Of a DNA stretch of 14,009 bases, positions 6,772 to 12,599 are shown one piece after another (the first letter of the stretch is position 1; every line of letters begins with the position of its first letter). The position numbers were made by a program, and so were the translations under genes. The notes under the pieces are model-generated. The model was not told the origin of the DNA. It was given only the letters and a program-made list of their open reading frames with translations, and searched no databases. This DNA is from CAYLNG01 sp964497855. Its GTDB lineage: Bacteria; Verrucomicrobiota; Kiritimatiellia; SS1-B-03-39; UBA6053. The DNA lies in contig CAZCFM010000100.1 of assembly GCA_964497855.1 (NCBI GenBank), positions 1 through 14,009 of the forward strand, written 5' to 3'.

Positions 6772-6780
6772 TATCTTTTC

Positions 6781-6814
6781 AACCCTTGTAAGTCACTGAT
6801 TTACAAGGGTTTTT
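6781..6814 (+). terminator. Terminator of tRNA-Lys/tRNA-Leu transcript
   Basis: A perfect 11-bp stem (6781-6791 with 6801-6811) with a 9-base loop, ending in TTTTT. It lies 10 bases after the tRNA-Leu body and on the element side of attL, so the inserted DNA provides the transcript end of a host tRNA operon and shields the element from read-through. Confidence 0.85.
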
Positions 6815-6891
6815 CATTGGAAAAGGAAAGGTTTCCGAAAACGTCTGTACAGTGTCAAACACGCCCAAAAACGCCATTTTAGGCTCGAAAA

Positions 6892-6911
6892 TTGTCACGA
6901 TTTGTCACGAG
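6892..6911 (+). promoter_or_regulatory. Left integrase arm-type site candidate
   Basis: Two 10-base direct repeats, TTGTCACGAT and TTGTCACGAG, lie 120 bases inside attL. A close copy of the pair, in the same orientation, lies inside attR at 13889-13908. Matching short repeats near both ends of a tyrosine-integrase element are expected of arm-type integrase or excisionase binding sites. Confidence 0.5.
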
Positions 6912-7021
6912 CCATTCCTGCCCTATTCCGCGCGTGCGCTCCCGGTGGCCTCCGTTCCCGGCGTCCGCTCGCCCTTTCCTCCCCAGCCCGCACCTTTCAG
7001 GGCCAGCAGCAGCAGGACACA

Positions 7022-7055
7022 AGAAACCCGCCCTCGGTTCCAAGCCGGGGCGGGT
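7022..7055 (-). terminator. Possible terminator of element operon
   Basis: ACCCGCCC (7026-7033) and CGG (7035-7037) pair with CCG (7045-7047) and GGGCGGGT (7048-7055), with one bulged T. Read on the minus strand, the hairpin is followed by TTTCTTG. It lies about 140 bases after the last stop codon of the minus-strand genes. The T-tract is short, so confidence is moderate. Confidence 0.5.
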
Positions 7056-7195
7056 GGGTGGTGGTGGTTTCGGACTAGTCCAAAAGCGGTTTCTCACTAT
7101 TGAGAAAGTCGCCTGGGGGCGTGCGGTTCCTCCCCGGTCGGGAGGATGGCGGGGGCCTCGCAACTGCACCGCGTCTAGGCCAGACCTTTTTTCTG

Positions 7196-7915
7196 TCAGG
7201 ATTCCACTGTGCTTAGCTCGGCCTGTTTCGCTGCCAGCTCGGCCTCCAGCTCCGAAAGGGTCATGCCGTCAACCCGCTTCCACCATTCCGCCGTTGCGCC
7301 GATTTCAGCACCGAGGGCGATGGCGGGAAGCTCCTCCAGCAGCGCGGCGATGCGTAGGACGTAATCTGCGATGCCCTCCTCGTCGCCGATGTTCGCGGCC
7401 TGCACCTTGGCCAGCACCTCCAGCGCGTTTGAAAAGGTCTGCACCGCGTCGGGGTCGTTGCCCTCGGCCAAATACTCTGCCCTATCTGCAATGCCCTCAG
7501 CATAACGAAACGCGGCGATGCGTGCGCACTCGGGCAGGTTTGCGAAGATGAAACGATTGATGCGTTCGTCCGCATAGTCCAGATATCCGTGCGCGGCGGG
7601 AACGATGGCGGTCGCGTGCTTTATCAGACTACTGACAGCCTTCTGTGCGGCGTCGGTGACGGCCTGCACCGCGCGTCGGGCCTCGGATGCGGGTATCCGG
7701 TCGCCCGTGTCGATCTCTTCAGCCAGCGCGGCCTGTTGGCGTTGCAGGGCCTCCAGCGCGGTGATCTCGGACAGCCAGCGGATTGATGCCCGTATCTTTG
7801 ACGCGGCCATTCCCTCCCCTTCCGCCGATGCGGAGGCGGCTTCTTCCGGGGTCAACCCGGTAACGTCGGCGAAGTCTTTCAGGTCGTCGGTGTCGGTGTC
7901 GGTGAAGTCTTTCAT
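7196..7915 (-). CDS. Helical protein of unknown function, last gene of element
   Basis: A 239-aa protein that I do not recognise. The N-terminus is acidic with a TDTDTDD repeat (1-20). The rest is Ala/Glu-rich and predicted helical, with likely coiled-coil segments around 50-75 and at the C-terminus (LSELEAELAAKQAEL). There is no signal peptide, membrane segment, nucleotide-binding or nuclease motif. The start is clear: AAGGAGG lies upstream, and its ATG overlaps the stop of the preceding small-terminase-like gene by four bases (ATGA), implying translational coupling and a shared job. A scaffold, packaging accessory or other partner of that protein is possible but unsupported by motifs. It is the last gene before the non-coding left end. 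Confidence 0.75.
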   Translation of the reverse strand: MKDFTDTDTDDLKDFADVTGLTPEEAASASAEGEGMAASKIRASIRWLSEITALEALQRQQAALAEEIDTGDRIPASEARRAVQAVTDAAQKAVSSLIKHATAIVPAAHGYLDYADERINRFIFANLPECARIAAFRYAEGIADRAEYLAEGNDPDAVQTFSNALEVLAKVQAANIGDEEGIADYVLRIAALLEELPAIALGAEIGATAEWWKRVDGMTLSELEAELAAKQAELSTVES

Positions 7916-8415
7916 GGCAGGGCCTCCTTGGCTCTGGTTTCGGTTTCGGTTGGAAGATTCGCCAGACGCCTGTGCGCCTCGGCCTCGGCCAGCACAAGGG
8001 CGGCAACAGCCGGATGCGGGTCGCTGCTCTTTATCGGCTCCCAGACGTGCGCCGAAACGTTCGCCCGGAGTTGCGATGGCCAGCCAGCCAGCAGCAGACG
8101 CAACAGGTCAAGACGCGGGTATCCTGCCCGCTCACGAGCAAGGCGACGCCGGAGACGTTGCGCCCTCTCGACAGTTGCCTGTGTGCGCCCTTCGATGCGA
8201 AGGATTTGACGGCGTAGCAGTTCCGCTTTTAGCTCGGCCTCCGGTGTGGCTTGCTCCCGTCTTTGGCGTTCCTCGGCGATGGCGACGCGGCATTGTTGAA
8301 TGTCCCACGGGCCTTGCTCTGGGATTGTGCCGCGTTGAATCATGCCGTCAACGGTGTGGCGATGCACCCCCAGCTCACGAGCAAGGGCGGATTTCGATGT
8401 GGCTTTTTCGGTCAT
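7912..8415 (-). CDS. HTH protein, candidate Nu1-like terminase small subunit
   Basis: A 167-aa protein. Residues 9-30 (SALARELGVHRHTVDGMIQRG) form a helix-turn-helix with a MerR/Nu1-type arrangement, followed by PWDIQQCRVAIAEE. Residues about 45-95 are a charged helical segment (TPEAELKAELLRRQILRIEG). The C-terminal region has a Trp-containing helix (LLLAGWPSQLRANV). An N-terminal wHTH followed by a long helix is the plan of lambda Nu1-type small terminases, which recognise phage packaging sites. This family call is an architectural resemblance, not a proven match; a transcription regulator is the alternative. The frame stays open upstream, but 8415 is the best start because AGGAG lies ~10 bases before it and the HTH begins at once. 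No large terminase is present. Its stop overlaps the next start. Confidence 0.6.
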   Translation of the reverse strand: MTEKATSKSALARELGVHRHTVDGMIQRGTIPEQGPWDIQQCRVAIAEERQRREQATPEAELKAELLRRQILRIEGRTQATVERAQRLRRRLARERAGYPRLDLLRLLLAGWPSQLRANVSAHVWEPIKSSDPHPAVAALVLAEAEAHRRLANLPTETETRAKEALP

Positions 8416-8453
8416 AGGGCTGGATCTCCTGTGTTGTTGTCCAGTGGTGTTTT

Positions 8454-8468
8454 GACAATGAAGTTGTC
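8454..8468. promoter_or_regulatory. Operator-like palindrome
   Basis: GACAA-TGAAG-TTGTC is a perfect 5-bp inverted repeat about 40 bases upstream of the HTH gene starting at 8415, within the 143-base gap after the 202-aa gene. It could bind a regulator encoded by the element. No convincing -10/-35 pair was found beside it. Confidence 0.3.
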
Positions 8469-8558
8469 GGGCTGTGTGTGACGGCGTGCTATAACCCCGT
8501 CGAGGTAGCAAGGGCCTGAAGGGACCCATACGGGGGGGGTGTCTCGATATAGGCCAGC

Positions 8559-9167
8559 TCACGAAACGGCCTCCTGTGGGTGTTCCTGTGAGTCTGTGAG
8601 GGTGTGCCGTCCTTCCGCGTCGCTGTGCAGGAATCCACGAGTTGCCAATCGTTCGCGGATGGTAGGGCAGTCGGCTTGATCGTACCCGATGCCGACAAGG
8701 TGACTGTCGATCTCTGCGATGGTGACGGGGCGGCCTGCCAGCGGCATGAGCACGCCGAATAGCGGTTGCGCACCTGGGGCTGTAGTCGGTGGCATGACGC
8801 AAGGGCATTCAGGACGCGGCATAAGCAACGCGGGATGCGGGGCGGCTGGGTGCATTGGCTTTGCGCCGTCGATAGCTTTCAGGGCGTCGCCCGCATGGTA
8901 TAGAGCGATTCCGTTTACGACGGCGATGTCGAGGAGCTGTTGGAGTTCGTCGCGCGTAAGTTCCGCCTCGGTAGCCAGCGCACAAGCTCCGGCGACAAAG
9001 TTCGTTCCACGGTGCAACCTTACGATGGTCTCCCGGCTCCGATTCCCAGCGCGGAGTTCAGCGAGGGCGCAATTTACAGACAATCTCGCCCGCTCATAGA
9101 GTGTGATGACCTTTTCCGGCTGTTCACCTGGTAGCGCGGTGGTGACGAGGGTCAAGGGCAGATTCAC
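8559..9167 (-). CDS. Protein of unknown function next to the origin
   Basis: A 202-aa protein starting at GTG. The only Shine-Dalgarno-like sequence is a G-run six or so bases before it. Residues about 20-95 are helical (ITLYERARLSVNCALAEL; LTRDELQQLLDIAVVNG). A Pro-rich linker spans about 103-135. The C-terminal ~50 residues (RPVTIAEIDSHL, then IRERLATRGFLHSDAEGRHTLT) look like a winged helix-turn-helix, with the recognition-like helix followed by a short beta wing. I do not know the family. Its gene begins only 12 bases from the first iteron of the presumed origin, so a role in replication control or in regulation from the origin region is a reasonable inference. A gap of 143 bases separates it from the next gene. 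Confidence 0.7.
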   Translation of the reverse strand: MNLPLTLVTTALPGEQPEKVITLYERARLSVNCALAELRAGNRSRETIVRLHRGTNFVAGACALATEAELTRDELQQLLDIAVVNGIALYHAGDALKAIDGAKPMHPAAPHPALLMPRPECPCVMPPTTAPGAQPLFGVLMPLAGRPVTIAEIDSHLVGIGYDQADCPTIRERLATRGFLHSDAEGRHTLTDSQEHPQEAVS

Positions 9168-9179
9168 GAGCGCACCCCC

Positions 9180-9242
9180 CCCGTAGCAGCGTAGCAGCTA
9201 TTTTGAAGTTCGCGCGAAAAGGGGCGTAGGAGCGTAGCAGCT
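9180..9242 (-). repeat. Iterons R1-R2
   Basis: CCCGTAGCAGCGTAGCAGCT at 9180-9199 and GGCGTAGGAGCGTAGCAGCT at 9223-9242, each followed by TATTT(T/C)(G/C)(A)A and a C+G-rich CGCGCG. They have the opposite orientation to the three units at 9308-9432. Confidence 0.85.
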
Positions 9243-9307
9243 ATTTCCAACTTCCGCGCGTTTGCCCACCTATATTTCAATACCCTAAAATTTTTAAATT
9301 GGGAATT

Positions 9308-9432
9308 GGTTCCTACGTTGCTACGGGTTCGGCTATCGGCTTTTGTGCCAAAGTCGGAAAAGGTTGCTACGTTGCTACGGGTGGGAGTGTTCATTTTTTT
9401 GAAGTTGGAAAAGGTTCCTACGCTCCTACGGG
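9308..9432 (+). repeat. Iterons R3-R5
   Basis: GGTTCCTACGTTGCTACGGG (9308-9327), GGTTGCTACGTTGCTACGGG (9362-9381) and GGTTCCTACGCTCCTACGGG (9413-9432). R4 and R5 are preceded by GGAAAA. The starts are about 54 and 51 bases apart, close to five helical turns. Confidence 0.85.
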
Positions 9433-10808
9433 GCTTTGATGATCCACTCATAGCGGCGAATGACTTCACCTCTCTGGACCCGCTCCGGGTGGGAGTCAGC
9501 CAGACGGCCTAAAAACACTCCGCAGGCTTTTGACCATGAGGAAAGGAGCTGTTGCGCCTTGCGGCATGTCGGGGCCTTGTAGTCAGTCAGGGCGGATTCC
9601 AGATCGGCGGCGGTTCCTCTCCAATGGCTATCCCCGTCCCACGGTTTCAACGTGTCGATCAAGTCGAGGAGCTGTTCCTCGGAGTCCAGACTACGCAGCG
9701 AATCGGCTAGAACTGGATCTTGCCAGCCCGTCACTATTTGCCGGGTATCGCCATAACCGTCCTTCCAATCGCTGAAAGCCATGTCAGCCAGAAAGCCGGG
9801 TACGTCCTGCATTAGTTTTGCCATGAATGCCGCGCGTTCCTGTGCGGTCACTCCCGGCATAGGCAACGATCCTTTGACGCAACGCAGCAGCAGCAGCTTA
9901 TCCCGCATTCCGTCGTCAATCGGCGGCAACACTTGAAGAGATTCCGCGTCGTCATTGCAGGCTATCATTGCCCTCCAATGCGGCGTGAGGGTACAAGCGT
10001 CGTATCCTTTAGCCTCGATCCTGTGGGAGTTGGTTACGGCTAATCCTTTGATGATCTGACCCGTTGCCCGGCGCGTCCGCATGTCGGTTGAACTGACAAC
10101 ATCGTCAACCGTCAACAGATGCGCACCGCACAAGTCAGCGTTGAACGCGGTCTCGCCACTGATAAACCGATACGCCTTGCCCGGTGCAGTCCCTCCAAGA
10201 ACGTTTGCGGTCAAATCCACGAGGAGGGTTTTTCCGCAATTCCGTTGCCCGGCTAGTCCGACTACTGGCATAGGAGACCATTGGCGATTGTGCAGGGCTT
10301 TCCAAGCGTGATACAACCACGCCATAAAACGGAGGCGGTTATCATCGTCGGGAAACAATGCGTCGAATACGGCTTGCAGGGTATCGTACGGACCCGGCTT
10401 AGGCGTCGGTGTCACTGGAGAGCGCAACGAGAGAAAGCGGACCCCTCCTACCTTGTGTTCGCCCGCGTCAAATCCTGCAACGTTCCCGGCGTAGTCGAGG
10501 GCGTGATCCATTTGCAAATCTAGCATGATGTGATCCACCTCGGACAGGCTTTCCCCTTCTGGAGGTTTGACCTTGAACCCCTTCCGCATGAGATGTTTTT
10601 TCAGGTCGGATGATTTCGTAGGGAGAAAGGTTCCGTTTGGTCGCTGAATGAAGTACGTCCCTACGCCTTTCGTGGTGGCGATGTAGTAAACGCCCTTGAC
10701 GGCCTCCACTGGATTGACGGCCTCCACCTGGGGCGGGGCGTCGTAGTCGGGAGGAACGTAACCGGGGTCAATCGCCCGGAGGTCCAGATCGTCGAGTAGG
10801 TCGCTCAT
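9426..10808 (-). CDS. P-loop replication helicase (primase-helicase-like)
   Basis: A 460-aa protein. An N-terminal domain (about 35-130, YYIATTKGVGTYFIQRPNG, with AGNVAGFDAGEHKVGGVRFL near its end) precedes a P-loop ATPase domain. The ATPase has Walker A GQRNCGKT (187-194), Walker B LLTVDD (231-236), a sensor Asn in ACNDD (N285), and Arg residues in MRDKLLLLR (302-309). This fits the helicase/ATPase domain of phage and plasmid primase-helicase or Rep proteins (SF3/DUF5906-like). No primase active site is apparent, so priming may come from the host. The start at 10808 has GGAGG seven bases before it, and its ATG overlaps the stop of the Toprim gene by four bases. The gene ends inside the last iteron. 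It should act at the adjacent origin. Confidence 0.85.
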   Translation of the reverse strand: MSDLLDDLDLRAIDPGYVPPDYDAPPQVEAVNPVEAVKGVYYIATTKGVGTYFIQRPNGTFLPTKSSDLKKHLMRKGFKVKPPEGESLSEVDHIMLDLQMDHALDYAGNVAGFDAGEHKVGGVRFLSLRSPVTPTPKPGPYDTLQAVFDALFPDDDNRLRFMAWLYHAWKALHNRQWSPMPVVGLAGQRNCGKTLLVDLTANVLGGTAPGKAYRFISGETAFNADLCGAHLLTVDDVVSSTDMRTRRATGQIIKGLAVTNSHRIEAKGYDACTLTPHWRAMIACNDDAESLQVLPPIDDGMRDKLLLLRCVKGSLPMPGVTAQERAAFMAKLMQDVPGFLADMAFSDWKDGYGDTRQIVTGWQDPVLADSLRSLDSEEQLLDLIDTLKPWDGDSHWRGTAADLESALTDYKAPTCRKAQQLLSSWSKACGVFLGRLADSHPERVQRGEVIRRYEWIIKAP

Positions 10809-11695
10809 ATTCCGGCCTCCTGAATCGCATTGCACCATAGGGTCAGGGTGTTCCGCTCGGCCTGCTCCTGAATCTTCATCTGCTCCCATTCGCTGGGGTC
10901 TATGTGCTCCTGAATGGCGTCGGAAACAAGGGTCCGCAATTGGCGGGATGAAAAGGCGTCGATCTCAACGCACCCACCTTCCCAGCCCTTAGACCGCTTG
11001 TCTGAATCTTTGACGGGTCGGGTCGGCAAATCGTAGGATTCGATGTGCTCGGGCCTGACAGCCACGCGGCGAAAGTCCACATAGACGTTGAAGTCCTCGG
11101 CAAGTGTGGCCTGGGCGGATCGGTCAATCTGAATGCCGCTCGGGTCGTGATCGCCGAAGTACAGGACGCGGCAAATCTTTCCTTCCCGCTCCCGATGGCG
11201 AAACGTGTTCGCGCAATTGTAGAGACTGGACAGCGATGCAAACCCACGGCAAACGAAAACAGACACTCCAAGGGCATTCGCAGCACTTGCCAACACTCCA
11301 GAAACCGCGTCCTTTTCCGCCCATACTTCCAGATAGTAACGTTGCGTCAGCCAGTGGTTTTTCCGGTAGGTCTCGACAGAGTTTTGCAGCATCTCGTTTA
11401 GTCCGTTCCAATCCTGTTCGTGGAAGTGGAAACGGGTTCCATCCATGAAAGCGGAGAACGGTATCAATCCGGCTTTGCGCCATACTCCAAGGCGGCGGCA
11501 AAGGGCCTGATATTCCTTTTCGCTTTTCTGGATAACCTTGCGGGTCACGAGCGCGTAAAACATGTGGCGCACCGTCATAGGCGTCTCTTCTGTAGGATCG
11601 GCTAGTACGTCCCGCACCGCCTCCAGCATTGCGCCCATTTCCGTCTGTGTGCTCCGCTTGCGCTTTAGTGGACTAGTCTCGTAAGAGATATTCAC
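10805..11695 (-). CDS. Topo VI-A/Spo11-like Toprim protein
   Basis: A 296-aa protein with a GTG start; GGAGGTG lies just upstream, and the GTG overlaps the previous stop (GTGA). Residues about 38-90 match the winged-helix part of topoisomerase VI A/Spo11 relatives: TVRHMFYALV places Y47 where the DNA-cleaving tyrosine of the RE-I-Y-Y motif lies, followed by EYQALCRRLGVWRKAGLIP. A Toprim domain follows, with the metal-binding Glu in VWAEKDA (E127) and GDHDPSG (181-187). Topo VI A normally works with an ATPase B subunit that is absent here. Stand-alone A-type proteins (such as the mini-A group) occur in mobile elements with unclear function. Coupling to the helicase suggests DNA cleavage, nicking or topology during element replication. 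The family is fairly sure; the activity is not. Confidence 0.85.
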   Translation of the reverse strand: MNISYETSPLKRKRSTQTEMGAMLEAVRDVLADPTEETPMTVRHMFYALVTRKVIQKSEKEYQALCRRLGVWRKAGLIPFSAFMDGTRFHFHEQDWNGLNEMLQNSVETYRKNHWLTQRYYLEVWAEKDAVSGVLASAANALGVSVFVCRGFASLSSLYNCANTFRHREREGKICRVLYFGDHDPSGIQIDRSAQATLAEDFNVYVDFRRVAVRPEHIESYDLPTRPVKDSDKRSKGWEGGCVEIDAFSSRQLRTLVSDAIQEHIDPSEWEQMKIQEQAERNTLTLWCNAIQEAGI

Positions 11696-11865
11696 GGTAG
11701 CACCTCCGCAAAAAGGGATGCCAGCGCAACGGCAACCAGCAGCACGCAGTTGACCCGCACAAGCCGCTTGACGGTGGCGAGATTTGCGGCTATACGTTTC
11801 TCCATACCTTTCGCCGGGTTCGCCGTCCTTCCGGGGCGGCGTTTTCTTTTGTTGGGGCCGCTCAT
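11692..11865 (-). CDS. 57-aa basic membrane peptide
   Basis: A short gene found by following the overlapping operon. The ATG at 11865 overlaps the stop of the upstream HTH gene (ATGA), with GGAGGG seven bases ahead. The stop overlaps the GTG of the Toprim gene. The protein has a strongly basic N-terminal half (NKRKRRPGRT, MEKRIAANLATVKRLVR) and one hydrophobic segment at about 38-53 (VNCVLLVAVALASLF), predicting a single membrane helix with the basic part in the cytoplasm. The family is not recognised. The tight coupling on both sides is the main evidence that it is real. A membrane tether for the replication proteins or a small toxin or holin-like peptide are only possibilities. Confidence 0.65.
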   Translation of the reverse strand: MSGPNKRKRRPGRTANPAKGMEKRIAANLATVKRLVRVNCVLLVAVALASLFAEVLP

Positions 11866-12077
11866 ATCGTGCCCTCCTCGAAGCGGGTGGCAATCGAGCG
11901 AATGGCGGCGTCAACGTCCGATGTTTTGCAGATGATGGATTTCGCGGAAAGGCGACGGATGCGCAAATCCCCTTTGGCAATCCATCTTTGTATAGTGCGC
12001 CGTGATTGACGGGCATAGTCCGCAATCTCTGCCAGACTTCCAAGCCAGACGGGGGCGGTCGGTGTGAGGGCGTTCAT
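11862..12077 (-). CDS. Excisionase/AlpA-like HTH protein 2
   Basis: A 71-aa protein starting MNALTP. AAAGGAGGT sits six bases before the ATG at 12077, so the in-frame ATG nine codons earlier is not needed. Residues about 12-40 (LGSLAEIADYARQSRRTIQRWIAKGDLRI) form a MerR/AlpA-type winged HTH, followed by SAKSIICKTSDVDAAI, matching the 'R-I/V-.-.-.D' pattern of excisionase-like proteins. Such proteins act as recombination directionality factors or transcription activators of integrase and satellite genes. The ATG overlaps the preceding stop codon by four bases, and its own stop overlaps the next gene. Two paralogous-looking regulators in tandem may divide excision and gene activation between them. 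Confidence 0.8.
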   Translation of the reverse strand: MNALTPTAPVWLGSLAEIADYARQSRRTIQRWIAKGDLRIRRLSAKSIICKTSDVDAAIRSIATRFEEGTI

Positions 12078-12298
12078 TCTGATACCTCCTTTCCCAGCAC
12101 CCACGAATCAAAAGAATCCGCGTCAATCGCAAGCCGTCCCCCTGGACAGCGGCGAAGGGGTAAACCTTTATCTTGCCAGCGGTAAATGGTCCCGCGTTGC
12201 ACTCCTGCCCGTCTCGCCATTGCGGCGACACCTACAAGAATCTGTTTTTTTGTGTTGCTTTTTGTCGCAACACTCCTACTGGGTAGGTCGGTAGTCAT
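12074..12298 (-). CDS. Excisionase/AlpA-like HTH protein 1
   Basis: A 74-aa protein. After a basic, Ser/Thr-rich N-terminus, residues about 20-65 read as a small winged HTH (ILVGVAAMARRAGVQRGTIYRWQDKGLPLRR, then GGRLAIDADSFDSWVL), typical of MerR-superfamily excisionases and AlpA regulators. The start at 12298 follows AAAGGATG by about 10 bases. It is the first gene of the overlapping block that runs to the helicase. With the integrase it lies nearest attR, as xis usually lies near int. Whether it drives excision, regulates the operon, or both cannot be told from sequence. Confidence 0.8.
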   Translation of the reverse strand: MTTDLPSRSVATKSNTKKQILVGVAAMARRAGVQRGTIYRWQDKGLPLRRCPGGRLAIDADSFDSWVLGKEVSE

Positions 12299-12340
12299 GA
12301 ATGTTTCATCCTTTAGCTTGGTTGTAAAATGAGACTGCCA

Positions 12341-12375
12341 GCTCCCGGAATCTCACCTCCGGGGGCCTTTTTTTT
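12341..12375 (+). terminator. Plus-strand terminator in operon leader
   Basis: A 9-bp stem (12341-12349 GCTCCCGGA with 12358-12366 TCCGGGGGC, one G-T pair) followed by C and eight T on the plus strand. No plus-strand gene precedes it in the element. On the minus strand the same hairpin would sit in the leader of the HTH operon, without a T-tract. Confidence 0.65.
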
Positions 12376-12530
12376 AGGCCAGAGCATCGGTCTCTGGAGT
12401 CGAGGTACACAATCCACCGTCTCGAATGCAAGTGTATTTTCGATTTATTTTGAAGCATACAGGTTTATAGTGTTACATTCCTTTGATTCTGTGCAGGTTG
12501 CGCAAATCGCTTTTTTTTCACAAGGGCATG

Positions 12531-12554
12531 AAAAACCGCCCATTTTCAGGGCGG
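12531..12554 (-). terminator. Integrase terminator
   Basis: CCGCCC (12536-12541) pairs with GGGCGG (12549-12554), with a 7-base loop. On the minus strand it is followed by TTTTT. It is 46 bases after the integrase stop, a clean Rho-independent terminator that separates int from the replication operon. Confidence 0.85.
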
Positions 12555-12599
12555 CGGTGTATAACCGTAGATCATTTTGATCCTCGGTTGTTTTTCAGG

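Larger units (their letters stand above)
6815..7195. other. Non-coding left end of element, hairpin-rich
   Basis: No gene is credible here. The region contains the TTGTCACGA tandem (6892-6911), a G+C-rich hairpin with bulged T (7026-7055), a perfect palindrome GGACTAGTCC (7072-7081), the hairpin TTTCTCA-CTAT-TGAGAAA (7090-7107), and the hairpin TCCTCCC-CGGTC-GGGAGGA (7128-7146). Such structure between the last operon gene and attL suits a terminator plus recombination, packaging or transfer sites. The last two roles are speculation. Confidence 0.5.
9168..9433. other. Probable iteron-type replication origin
   Basis: Five copies of a ~20-base unit with core TGCTACGTTGCTACGGG occur. R1 (9180-9199) and R2 (9223-9242) run in one orientation; R3 (9308-9327), R4 (9362-9381) and R5 (9413-9432) run in the other. 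Each unit is itself a 9-base-period doublet. R2 and R5 share a further flank (TTTCCAACTTC or its complement), and R1 and R4 keep parts of it. The two groups face an A+T-rich centre at about 9268-9309 (TATATTTCAA, TAAAATTTTTAAATT), as expected of a DNA-unwinding element. The region lies directly after the helicase gene; R5 overlaps its stop codon. Its origin function is inferred from this architecture. Confidence 0.75.
12299..12599. other. Gene-free region between int and the HTH operon
   Basis: No credible gene is present. The region contains two hairpin terminators pointing at each other (described separately), a hairpin CCAGAG/CTCTGG at 12379-12397, A+T-rich DNA at about 12430-12520, and a -10-like TATAAA on the minus strand (12464-12469) without a good -35. 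It probably carries the promoter and a ~160-base leader for the replication operon. Confidence 0.6.

Noticed and set aside
9180..9432. CRISPR array or minisatellite at the repeats beside the helicase
   Set aside because: Only five units, two orientations, unequal spacing and an A+T-rich centre; the layout fits iterons.
9164..9512. Short open frames across the iterons (PTLLRV repeats)
   Set aside because: The protein repeats merely mirror the DNA iterons, and no ribosome site supports them.
12329..12580. An 83-codon plus-strand frame between int and the HTH operon
   Set aside because: No Shine-Dalgarno sequence or recognisable feature, and it crosses both terminators.
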